From contig NZ_JABASX010000016.1 of assembly GCF_016107655.1 (NCBI RefSeq), positions 1 to 33,639 of the forward strand: a DNA stretch of 33,639 nt, given 5' to 3'. Shown here one piece after another: positions 8,559 through 16,191 of this stretch. The position numbers and the translations under genes were made by a program. The notes beneath the pieces were generated by a model that was not told the DNA's origin, ran no database searches, and was given only the letters and a program-made list of their open reading frames with translations. Each line of letters opens with the position of its first letter. Position 1 is the stretch's first letter. This stretch comes from Brevibacterium antiquum. Its GTDB lineage: Bacteria > Actinomycetota > Actinomycetes > Actinomycetales > Brevibacteriaceae.

Positions 8559-10088
8559 TCAGGCGGTGGTGTCGGGGATCTTTCCGAACCTGAACGCGGT
8601 CCAGAAGTCTCCGCGAACGTAGCCGTTCTCGGGTTCCGGATCGTAGTCCCAGTGCCGGACCGTGCCGATCTTGAGCGCATCGGCGACGAGCTGGCGGCTC
8701 GACTGACTGCCCAGCACATGCTCCTCAAGATGTTCGAGGTCATAGCGCGAATCGAGCTCGGCTCGCATCGTGGCCACGAGCTCCGCATATCCGGCGTCGC
8801 CGGCACGGTTGACCAGCTCGTCCGGATCCGTTTCGAGGTCGAAGAGCAGCTCCGGATCTCCCGGGCAGATCGTCAGCTTGTACTGTCCGCGGATGAGCGT
8901 CACCTGCGGTCGGTATGTGCCCTCGGCGAAGTACTCGATGATGACGTCACGATCGGCAGGTTCCGTCTCCCCTGCGGCTTCCCGCCGAGCCGACTCGAAC
9001 AGAGAGACACCTGTCGCATCGGGGTCCGAGGTTCCTGCCAGCTCCAGCAGAGTCGGCATCAGGTCGACGAGGCTGACGGGGTTGGCATACCGACCCGGCG
9101 TGACCGCCTCGGCGGGGCCGTTGATGATGAGCGGGACACGGGAGGACTGCTCGTACGGGGACATCTTGTACCACAGGCCCTTCTCCCCCAGCATGTCTCC
9201 ATGGTCGCTGGTGACGATGATGACCGTGTTGTTCTCCAGGTCGAGCTCGCGCAGACGCTGGCGGATCTTGCCGATGTGATCGTCGATGTAGCTCACCGCC
9301 GCATAGTAGGCGCGGCGGGCCCGACGGATGTCCTCGGTTCCCGGCTCCCGTTTGTCCAGACCGCTCATCGTGCGCAGTCGGTGGCTGTGCGGGTCCTCGG
9401 CGATGTCGGGGACCTCGGGGTGGGCTGGGTCCGGGATGTCCACCTCGGCGAATCTGTCCCAGTGCTCCCGCGGCGGCTCGTACGGATCGTGCGGGTGGAT
9501 GAACGAGGTGACCATGAGGAACGGCTGGTTCTCACCGGCGGCCTGGTTGGCGCGGACCCGGCCGTTGAGGTGACGCAGGGTCCGGAAGATCACCTCGTCG
9601 TCGAAGTCCTGCTGGACGTTCGCCTTCGCGGCACCGGCGGTGAACACGGGATCGGCTTCGTGATACCACTGGAGCTTCTGGTCGAGGGGACGCTGCCAGT
9701 CGGGAACCATGTCGAGGTCGGCCGGGTAGACGTCGCTCGTCAGGCGCTCTTCGAACCCGTGGTGCTGGTCGGGACCGATGAAGTGCATCCGCCCGATGAG
9801 CGCGGTGTGGTACCCGAGCTTGCGCAGGCGGTGGGCGAACGTCGGCACCGAGGCGGCGAAGTCGTCGCCGTTGTCGAGGCAGTCGATGTCGGAGGGCATC
9901 CGACCGGTCATCATCGACGCTCGCGAGGGTGAGCACAGCGGGGTGTTGCAGTAGGCGCGATCGAAGACCGCTCCGTCCTCGGCCAATGAGTCCATGTTCG
10001 GGGTCAGCGCGGCGGTGTCCCCATAGGCGCCCAGTGCCTGTGCGGCCATCTGGTCGGCCTGGATCACTACGATGTTCGGCGGTTGCAT
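8559..10088 (-). CDS. betC: choline-sulfatase
   Basis: Encodes 509 residues, close to the roughly 510 of rhizobial BetC. It hydrolyses choline-O-sulfate to choline and sulfate. The N-terminus NIVVIQADQMA carries a metal-binding aspartate. The sulfatase motif CSPSRA places the formylglycine precursor at Cys52, the cysteine type that needs an FGE. TSDHGDMLGE is the second metal motif. The last 50 residues (LGSQSSRQLVADALKIG through WDYDPEPENGYVRG) match the choline-sulfatase C-terminal domain, which separates BetC from other sulfatases. MQPPNIVV is the family start; AAAGGA lies about 13 bases upstream. The FGE gene at 10350 is divergent and a BCCT transporter follows, so the three probably serve choline-sulfate use. 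Confidence 0.92.
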   Translation of the reverse strand: MQPPNIVVIQADQMAAQALGAYGDTAALTPNMDSLAEDGAVFDRAYCNTPLCSPSRASMMTGRMPSDIDCLDNGDDFAASVPTFAHRLRKLGYHTALIGRMHFIGPDQHHGFEERLTSDVYPADLDMVPDWQRPLDQKLQWYHEADPVFTAGAAKANVQQDFDDEVIFRTLRHLNGRVRANQAAGENQPFLMVTSFIHPHDPYEPPREHWDRFAEVDIPDPAHPEVPDIAEDPHSHRLRTMSGLDKREPGTEDIRRARRAYYAAVSYIDDHIGKIRQRLRELDLENNTVIIVTSDHGDMLGEKGLWYKMSPYEQSSRVPLIINGPAEAVTPGRYANPVSLVDLMPTLLELAGTSDPDATGVSLFESARREAAGETEPADRDVIIEYFAEGTYRPQVTLIRGQYKLTICPGDPELLFDLETDPDELVNRAGDAGYAELVATMRAELDSRYDLEHLEEHVLGSQSSRQLVADALKIGTVRHWDYDPEPENGYVRGDFWTAFRFGKIPDTTA

Positions 10089-10118
10089 ATGCTTGGTCAC
10101 GTCCTTTCTCAAAAACGT

Positions 10119-10146
10119 ATGGTCTGCTTGTGAAAGCATGGTCTGC
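10119..10146. promoter_or_regulatory. candidate operator in the betC/FGE divergent region
   Basis: ATGGTCTGC occurs twice (10119-10127 and 10138-10146), 19 bp apart, around an inverted repeat TGCTT-GTGA-AAGCA. On the minus strand TACGTT (10114-10119) could be the betC -10 box, so a protein bound here would cover the betC promoter. The cognate regulator is not obvious. No regulator of choline use is encoded beside it. Confidence 0.4.
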
Positions 10147-10349
10147 GAAGTCAGCTGCGTTGAAGACCTGCGCAGGTGTGGCAGTTGGAACAGATTCTTG
10201 TGAATCCGGTTCTCAGATGTGGATTGAAGGTGGCGACATTGGCCTCATGCTGTGGCCCGGCACGGAACTCGCCCGTCGGAGCGAGCCAGGGCAGTCCTGG
10301 GTCCGCCGAGGTGGGTGTTGAGGAAGAAGAATCCCCCGCCGAGGTGCGA

Positions 10350-11276
10350 ATGTCGAGCCGGGAATCGACCACCGTGTCCGCTCCCGATCGGCAGCTGCTG
10401 ACCGAGCTCGCGGCGCTGGCCCCGCAGGATCTGGCGATGATCGGTCTCAGCGGCGGCACATTCCTCATGGGCAGCGAGGACCCGCTGGCCTATCCCGAGG
10501 ACGGTGAAGGCCCGGTCCGCGAAGTCGGCGTCGAGGGTTTCGCCATCGGCGCGACGACCGTCACAGTCGCAGAATTCGCCGCGTTCGTTGCAGCGACGGG
10601 TCATCGCACTGATGCCGAAACTCATGGTGACTCCTTGGTCTTCACCGGCCTGGTGGCCGAAGGTCTGGCCGAGACCTCTCCCTCTGTGCAGGCTACCCCC
10701 TGGTGGCGTCAGGTCACAGGGGCTTCCTGGCTCCACCCCGGCGGACCCGGGCCGACCGGTGCGGCAGGTGCGGCGGGTGTTCCGGGCTCGAGTCTCGAAG
10801 GTTCGACTCTCGAACAGTGGGCCAGGCATCCGGTCACCCATGTCTCCCACACCGACGCCGAGGCCTATGCGCAGTGGGTGGGTGCCCGGCTGCCGACCGA
10901 AGCCGAGTGGGAGTTCGCCTCCCGCGGCGGCCTTGAGCAGCAGCCCTTTCCCTGGGGTGCGGTGCGCGAACCCGACGGCCTGGCCCGCATGAACACCTTC
11001 GCCGGTGTCTTCCCCAGCGGACCGACGGCGCCGGTCGGCACCGTTCCCGCCGACGCGTTTCCTCCCAACGGCTTCGGTCTGCACAACACGACCGGAAACG
11101 TATGGGAGTGGACGAGCAGTCACTTCAGCGACCACGACCAGCGCCCGGTGCTGCGTGGCGGGTCCTATATGTGCCATGACTCGTACTGCCGCAGGTACCG
11201 GACCTCGGCACGCTCGGCCGCGACACCGGACACTTCACTCGGTCACACGGGATTCCGTCTTGCCCTCGACCTCTGA
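10350..11276 (+). CDS. formylglycine-generating enzyme (sulfatase-modifying factor)
   Basis: Encodes 308 residues. FGE oxidises the sulfatase-motif cysteine to formylglycine. The N-terminal GGTFLMGSEDPLAYPEDGEGP and the C-terminal GNVWEWTSSHF, LRGGSYMCHDSYCRRYR and GHTGFRLAL blocks are diagnostic. The paired catalytic cysteines are Cys275 and Cys280, the copper-dependent aerobic type, so this is not an EgtB or other cysteine-less FGE-sulfatase paralogue. The frame is open 58 codons further up, but that part is Gly/Glu-rich and not family-like. GAGG sits five bases before the chosen ATG. Its likely client is the divergent BetC (Cys52). The 3' end overlaps the convergent BCCT gene by 42 bp. Confidence 0.92.
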   Translation: MSSRESTTVSAPDRQLLTELAALAPQDLAMIGLSGGTFLMGSEDPLAYPEDGEGPVREVGVEGFAIGATTVTVAEFAAFVAATGHRTDAETHGDSLVFTGLVAEGLAETSPSVQATPWWRQVTGASWLHPGGPGPTGAAGAAGVPGSSLEGSTLEQWARHPVTHVSHTDAEAYAQWVGARLPTEAEWEFASRGGLEQQPFPWGAVREPDGLARMNTFAGVFPSGPTAPVGTVPADAFPPNGFGLHNTTGNVWEWTSSHFSDHDQRPVLRGGSYMCHDSYCRRYRTSARSAATPDTSLGHTGFRLALDL

Positions 11277-13433
11277 ACTCGCCGAGATGGTGTCGGACTT
11301 CGCGTCCGCCTCGGCGGTGGTGGTTTCGGAGCCATCCACCTCGGCGTCACCTTCCTCCGGCGTCCACCCATCGGCCCACTGCCCGGTTTCGTAGTCGTAG
11401 CCGACCGGTTCGCCGTCGGCATTGGTGCGCTGGTACCAATCGGTGTAGTCCCCATGCTCGGAGTCGATGCCGCCGTTGGCTCCATCACCCGGTTCGGTCT
11501 GCACGACCTGGAGGGCGAAGTCGTCACCGAATCGGTCGGCACCTTCGACTACCGCATTGTCCACAGCGTTCTGCGCGTACTGACGCCGCAATGCCAGCGG
11601 GTCGGTGCGCAGTTCTTTGAACCAGGCAATGATGATGAACAGCATGACGACGGCGAACGGCACTGCGGTGACGATGACGAGCTGCTGCAGACCTTCCAGT
11701 GCATTGGCATTTCCCAGCAGCAGCATGACCACCGCGATGCCGGACATCACGAGACCCCAGAAGACCACAACCCATTTCCTGGGTTCCTGGTCGCCGCGAC
11801 TCGTGAGCATTCCCATCACGATCGAAGCGGAGTCCGCAGAGGTGATGAAGAAGATGGCGAGTACGACGATCGCGACGAAGGGCAGCCACTCGACGTAGGG
11901 CAGATTGTCGATGAGGGTGAAGAACACTTCGGGGGCGGCCATGCTGTCGGTGAATCCGGCCGCGCCTTCCCGGTACATCCAGATCGACGTTCCGCCCATG
12001 ATGCCGTAGGCCACGAAGAGAAGCGTCGAGGGAATGAAGATCGTGCCCAGGATGAACTGCCGAATGCTGCGCCCGCGCGAGATGCGGGCGATGAATGTGC
12101 CGACGAACGGCGACCAGGAGATCCACCATGCCCAGTAGTAGACCGTCCACACGGATTGGAACTCCTGTGTCTCCGATCCCCAGGACAGTGACTTGCCCAT
12201 CATGTCGAAGAGCGAGCCGAAGTATTCCATCAGCGCCGAGGGGAGAAGGTTGAGCAGGAACAGTGTCGGTCCGAGGAAGAGCACGAGGCCCACGATTCCT
12301 ACGGTGAGGATGATGTTGATGCTCGACAGGTAACGGATGCCCTTTGAGACACCAGAGACTGCGGAGATGATGAAGCCGAGAGTGAGGACACAGATGATGA
12401 CGACGAGCATGTTGTTCGTCATCTCACCGACGCCGCTGACGATGCTGACGCCGGAACCGATCTGCATCGCAGCGATGCCCAATGCCGCCGCGGTGCCGAA
12501 CAGGGTCGCTACGATCGCGAAGATGTCGACGAGCTTCCCTGCGAAGCCCTCGGTGTGGCGCTTGCCGAAGAGAGTCTGGAAGATCGAGGACAGGAGCAGA
12601 GAGCGACCGCGCCGGTAGGCAGCATAGGCGATCGCACCGCCGACGAGAGCGTACATTGCCCACGCATGGAAGCCCCAGTGGAAGTATGTCTGGGCCATGG
12701 CGCCGTGCAGTGCCTCGGTGGTTTCCGGAGCGTTCGTCATCGGCGGCGGGGACACGAAGTAGGTGAGCGGCTCCGATGGTCCGAAGAAGAGCACGCCGAT
12801 CCCGATGCCGGCGGCGAAGAGCATCGCCACCCACGAGAAGGTGCTGAACTCGGCCTTCTCATCGTCCTTGCCCAGCGGAATCTTGCCGTAGGGGGAGAAC
12901 GCGAGAATGATCAGCGCGACGAGAACGATGATCGCCACGAGGTTGAAGAACCAGCCGACGTTCATCGTCGACCAGTCATAGGCGGCTGTGGCCACCGTGG
13001 AGACGCCGTCCGAATCGACGATGCCCCAGATCACGAAGGCAACGGTGAGAGTGCCGGCGACGGCGAAGATGATCTTGTCAAGGGAGTAGCGGCGACGCTG
13101 TTCGTCGATCGCGATTCCCGGGACCAGGATCGGGTGGGTGTTGTGCGGGTACTGGGTGTTGTTCTCCGGCTCATTCTCGGCAGGATGCCTGGGGCGACTG
13201 TAGTCGAGTTTGCCCAAGCCCTTCCCTGTCTCGCGGCTCACTCGTCGGGCATCGGCCTTGAGCTTCTCGCGGGAAGCCTTGCGCTCGGGGCGCAGGGAGC
13301 CGGAACCGTCAGTGCCGAGGGTCGGTGCGGTGGTCGCCGAGGTGTCGGCACCTGTTGCCGAAGTGTCGGTTCCCGTAGTATCAGCGTCGGTTCCCGTAGG
13401 TCTGGATGTGTCTGGGGTGGAGTCATCGGACAT
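11235..13433 (-). CDS. BCCT-family betaine/choline/carnitine transporter
   Basis: Encodes 732 residues. The family signature WTVYYWAWWISWSPFVGTFIARISRGR-like block is visible, as are SPYGKIPLGKDDEKAEFS after TM2 and the substrate-site glycine stretch AAGIGIG. That stretch has Ile where betaine carriers such as BetP have Met (MGIG), closer to choline carriers of the BetT kind. About twelve membrane segments occupy residues 100-600. Both tails are long: a Thr/Asp/Ala-rich N-tail of about 110 residues with heptad repeats, and an acidic C-tail of about 130 residues. Long tails sense osmotic stress in some BCCT proteins. GAAAGGG lies about ten bases before the chosen start. Next to betC and FGE, uptake of choline or choline-O-sulfate is the likely role. 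Confidence 0.88.
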   Translation of the reverse strand: MSDDSTPDTSRPTGTDADTTGTDTSATGADTSATTAPTLGTDGSGSLRPERKASREKLKADARRVSRETGKGLGKLDYSRPRHPAENEPENNTQYPHNTHPILVPGIAIDEQRRRYSLDKIIFAVAGTLTVAFVIWGIVDSDGVSTVATAAYDWSTMNVGWFFNLVAIIVLVALIILAFSPYGKIPLGKDDEKAEFSTFSWVAMLFAAGIGIGVLFFGPSEPLTYFVSPPPMTNAPETTEALHGAMAQTYFHWGFHAWAMYALVGGAIAYAAYRRGRSLLLSSIFQTLFGKRHTEGFAGKLVDIFAIVATLFGTAAALGIAAMQIGSGVSIVSGVGEMTNNMLVVIICVLTLGFIISAVSGVSKGIRYLSSINIILTVGIVGLVLFLGPTLFLLNLLPSALMEYFGSLFDMMGKSLSWGSETQEFQSVWTVYYWAWWISWSPFVGTFIARISRGRSIRQFILGTIFIPSTLLFVAYGIMGGTSIWMYREGAAGFTDSMAAPEVFFTLIDNLPYVEWLPFVAIVVLAIFFITSADSASIVMGMLTSRGDQEPRKWVVVFWGLVMSGIAVVMLLLGNANALEGLQQLVIVTAVPFAVVMLFIIIAWFKELRTDPLALRRQYAQNAVDNAVVEGADRFGDDFALQVVQTEPGDGANGGIDSEHGDYTDWYQRTNADGEPVGYDYETGQWADGWTPEEGDAEVDGSETTTAEADAKSDTISASSEVEGKTESRVTE
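13344..13406 (-). repeat. 21-bp tandem repeat in the BCCT N-terminal tail
   Basis: Three 21-bp units (13344-13364, 13365-13385, 13386-13406) encode degenerate heptads of the form TDTSATG near the N-terminus of the transporter. GTCGGTTCCCGTAG is identical in units two and three. The length keeps the frame. Confidence 0.7.
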
Positions 13434-13734
13434 GCAGCGATGGCCCTTTCTCAATCGTCGAGGAAACGGATGATCGAAAGTTGCCAGAGTTGTCTATGGC
13501 TCTGAACCGCACCACCCGATTGCTGCGCCCTCCCAGGAATCATTGGCGAAACCGGCAGTGGGATGGGGTGCTGTGCGTGTGGCAGAAAGGGTCCGGGCAC
13601 AGAGGTCTGCCCTGAAGATACCAGTCTGTGCCATAGCTTCGGACCCTAACAGCTTCCTGAGAGCTTCTCAAAGGAATCCTGCCATCTTGCTGCGGCGCCC
13701 CACACAATCGCACGAAGGTTCGTGCCGCTCCGGG
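13434..13734. other. intergenic region upstream of the BCCT gene
   Basis: Three hundred bases with no convincing gene. They should hold the BCCT promoter. GCACGAA-GG-TTCGTGC (13710-13725) is a short perfect inverted repeat ten bases beyond the TetR stop and may be a weak terminator for that gene, although no U-run follows. Confidence 0.45.
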
Positions 13735-14340
13735 TCAGTCGGTGAGGAAACGCTGCTCGACGAGATCCACGATCTCCTCGCTCGCGGCAACGGCGTCGTA
13801 TCCAGGGTCCTCGAGTGCCTCGCCGACGACAGCGTCAATGGCTCCGCCGATGATGAGTGCAGCAGTCCGCGAATCGGACGGACCTTTCACTCCGCGCGCT
13901 TCGCGTGCCGATTTGAGGAGCTCAGCCACAGGCTTCCACCTTGCGGAGCTGTCTGTTCCTGCCTCGCCGTGGATCAGTGCTTCGACGCTCAGTCGGGAGT
14001 GACTGCGATGGCTGACGAAATAGGCGACTATGGATCGCACATAGACACTCGGCCTCTCGGCCACCTCGGCGGAGGCAACAGCTTCTCCGACCGATTCGAC
14101 CATAGCGTCGAGCACATGCTGATAGGCGCCACGGACAAGAGTGGCCTTGTCGGTGAAGTGATACAGGACAGTCGGCTTGGTCACCCCTGCACTATCAGCG
14201 ATCTGAGACAGTGACACACCGGAGAATCCGTGCTCGGCGAGCAGCTCGATCGTGACGTCGATGATCTGTGCGCGCCGTGCTCGCTGTGTGAAGGTCAACT
14301 GCCGATCCTGCTCTTCATCCTTCGTGGAGTCTTGTCCCAT
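13735..14340 (-). CDS. TetR-family transcriptional repressor
   Basis: Encodes 201 residues. The N-terminal TetR helix-turn-helix is clear: RRAQIIDVTIELLAEHGFSGVSLSQIADSAGVTKPTVLYHFTDK, about residues 20-65. The remaining helical ligand domain is not diagnostic. The start MGQDSTKDEEQD is preferred over a frame open 34 codons further up. A -10 box (TATGAT) stands six bases before this ATG with no ribosome site, so the transcript is probably leaderless. It is divergent from the alpha/beta hydrolase at 14394, and palindromes lie between them. Autoregulation and control of the hydrolase are therefore likely (inference). Confidence 0.9.
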   Translation of the reverse strand: MGQDSTKDEEQDRQLTFTQRARRAQIIDVTIELLAEHGFSGVSLSQIADSAGVTKPTVLYHFTDKATLVRGAYQHVLDAMVESVGEAVASAEVAERPSVYVRSIVAYFVSHRSHSRLSVEALIHGEAGTDSSARWKPVAELLKSAREARGVKGPSDSRTAALIIGGAIDAVVGEALEDPGYDAVAASEEIVDLVEQRFLTD

Positions 14341-14346
14341 ACCGCG

Positions 14347-14385
14347 ATCATACTCTACGGTTGATTCACTGACCGATCGGTAGAG
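14347..14385. promoter_or_regulatory. TetR promoter and palindromic operator
   Basis: On the minus strand TATGAT (14347-14352) is the -10 box of the tetR gene. Next to it CTCTACGG (14353-14360) is inverted as CGGTAGAG (14378-14385) with one mismatch, and ACCGATCGGT (14372-14381) is a perfect 10-bp palindrome. The set fills the 53 bp between two divergent starts, as expected for a TetR operator controlling both genes. Confidence 0.6.
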
Positions 14386-14393
14386 GAGTGCTG

Positions 14394-15383
14394 ATGACGG
14401 ATCACGATATCCAAACCCCCAGACGCCGAATGCTGCGCCCACGGGTGCTCGTGCCGATAGCCTCGGCCATTGTTGCCGCGGTTGCCATCGGCTACTTCCT
14501 CCGGGCTCCCTCGCCCGTCGGCCACTGGGACAGCGCCGAGGGAGAGGCAGAATTCGACTCCGCCTACAACGCAGCTTTCGCCAGCATGCCGAAGCCTGCA
14601 GACACCATGGACATACGCACCGACTTCGGATTCGTCCGGGTCTATCGCTTCGAAGGAACCGGCGACGCCGCGCCGATGATGCTGCTCCCCGGAACCGCCT
14701 CGTCGACTCCGGTCTGGGCAGACAACATGCCGTCTCTGCTCCGGATCGCCGATGTCTACACCCTCGATCTCCTCGGTGAACCGGGTCGGAGCGTGCAGAG
14801 TGCGCCGATCACCGATACCGAAGATGAGACCGCTTGGCTCGCTGAGACGATCGCTGCGCTTCCAGAGGATTCGGTGAACCTGGTCGGGCTCTCGCTCGGG
14901 GGATGGACGGCGGCCAATCTCGCCATCCGTCATCCGCAGCATGTGCGGACTCTGACCCTCATCGATCCCGTACAGACCTTTGACGGCATACCAGTGGAGA
15001 CGATCCTTCGTGCGATCCCCGCAACGGTTCCGTGGATGCCCAAGGCCGGACGGGATGCGTTCAATTCGTACACGGCCGGCGGCATCGAGGTCGAGGATGT
15101 CCCGGTAGCCGACATGATCGCGTCCGGGATGCATCATTACGCCATGAAGAAGCCCCAGCCGTCCCGGATCACCGAGGGACAGCTGTCGGACCTGTCGATG
15201 CCGGTGCTCGCGATCATTGCGGGACGCTCGGTCATGCATGACCCGCAAACTGCCTCGGCCACGGCAAGGCGAACCCTGGGTACTGGCGCGGTGCATGTCT
15301 ATGAAGACGCCTCACACGCTGTCACCGGAGAATACCCAGAAGAAGTCGCAGCCGACATCGAGGAATTCATCACTCGACGGTGA
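14394..15383 (+). CDS. membrane-anchored alpha/beta hydrolase
   Basis: Encodes 329 residues. A single hydrophobic segment (VLVPIASAIVAAVAIGYFL, about residues 18-36) after a basic N-terminus anchors or exports the protein. The hydrolase fold follows, with the nucleophile elbow GLSLGGW (Ser167) and catalytic histidine His308 in DASHAVTGEYPEEV. The oxyanion region is MMLLPGTASS. The substrate is unknown. AGAGGAG (14382-14388) favours the ATG at 14394 over a GTG two codons upstream. It is divergent from a TetR repressor that probably controls it. The gene ends 11 bp from the convergent ABC ATPase gene. Confidence 0.85.
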   Translation: MTDHDIQTPRRRMLRPRVLVPIASAIVAAVAIGYFLRAPSPVGHWDSAEGEAEFDSAYNAAFASMPKPADTMDIRTDFGFVRVYRFEGTGDAAPMMLLPGTASSTPVWADNMPSLLRIADVYTLDLLGEPGRSVQSAPITDTEDETAWLAETIAALPEDSVNLVGLSLGGWTAANLAIRHPQHVRTLTLIDPVQTFDGIPVETILRAIPATVPWMPKAGRDAFNSYTAGGIEVEDVPVADMIASGMHHYAMKKPQPSRITEGQLSDLSMPVLAIIAGRSVMHDPQTASATARRTLGTGAVHVYEDASHAVTGEYPEEVAADIEEFITRR

Positions 15384-15394
15384 CCGGCGGCAGG

Positions 15395-16186
15395 TCAGTT
15401 CAGCAGCGCCCGGTCCCCCAGTGTCGCGCCCTTGAGTTTAGAGAACTCGCCCAGCAGAGTCTTCACCGTCAGCGTCTTCTTCTCTTCGGCCGAAGCCTGG
15501 TAGATGATTTCGCCTTCGTGCATCATGATGAGTCGGTTGCCCAGCGCGATCGCCTGCTCCATGTTGTGCGTGACCATGAGCGTGGTCAGCCCGTCATTCG
15601 ACACGATCTTCTGCGTCAGGTCCGTCACGAGTGCCGCACGCTGGGGGTCGAGTGCCGCCGTGTGCTCGTCGAGGAGCAGGATGCGAGGCTGGGTGAATCC
15701 GGCCATGAGCAGGCTCAGCGCTTGGCGCTGTCCACCGGAGAGCAGGCCCACCTTGGTCTTCAACCGGCTCTCCAGGCCGAGTTCCAAAGTGGCAAGCTCA
15801 TCGCTGAACAGGTCCCGCCTCGCCGAGGTGGTTCCTCGTCCCAGCCCACGTGCCTTTCCGCGTTTGAGTGCCAGTGACAGGTTCTGTTCGATCGTGAGGT
15901 CCGGTGCGGTGCCGGCCATCGGGTCCTGGAATACCCGGCCCAGATATTTGGCCCGTTTGTATTCGGGCATCCGGGACACCTCGGCGCCGTCGATCGTGAT
16001 CGATCCCGAGTCGATGGGCAGTCGGCCCGAGATCGTGTTGAGCAGCGTCGACTTTCCTGCGCCGTTGGAGCCGATGACGGTGACGAAATCGGATTCTTCG
16101 AGCTCGAGCGACAGATTCTGCAGAGCCTTGCGTTCGTTGACGGTGCCGGGGAAGAAGGTCTTCGAGATGGTGTCGATCTTCAGCAT
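15395..16186 (-). CDS. ABC transporter ATP-binding protein (ABC_sub_bind-type importer)
   Basis: Encodes 263 residues. Walker A is GSNGAGKST, the Q-loop is VFQDP, the signature is LSGGQRQALSLLMA, and Walker B is RILLLDEHTAALDP, followed by the switch histidine in VTHNMEQA. It resembles COG1101, the partner of the permease and binding protein encoded upstream. The start MLKIDTISKTFFPG lies five bases after the permease stop with GGAGG about ten bases upstream, inside the permease 3' end. A much longer open frame extends upstream, but it is antisense-type noise over the permease. It energises uptake of an unknown small molecule. Confidence 0.92.
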   Translation of the reverse strand: MLKIDTISKTFFPGTVNERKALQNLSLELEESDFVTVIGSNGAGKSTLLNTISGRLPIDSGSITIDGAEVSRMPEYKRAKYLGRVFQDPMAGTAPDLTIEQNLSLALKRGKARGLGRGTTSARRDLFSDELATLELGLESRLKTKVGLLSGGQRQALSLLMAGFTQPRILLLDEHTAALDPQRAALVTDLTQKIVSNDGLTTLMVTHNMEQAIALGNRLIMMHEGEIIYQASAEEKKTLTVKTLLGEFSKLKGATLGDRALLN

Positions 16187-16191
16187 GTGTC

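Noticed and set aside
8520..9932. 470-codon open frame opposite betC
   Set aside because: A GC-rich shadow frame. The minus strand carries the unmistakable choline sulfatase with all its motifs.
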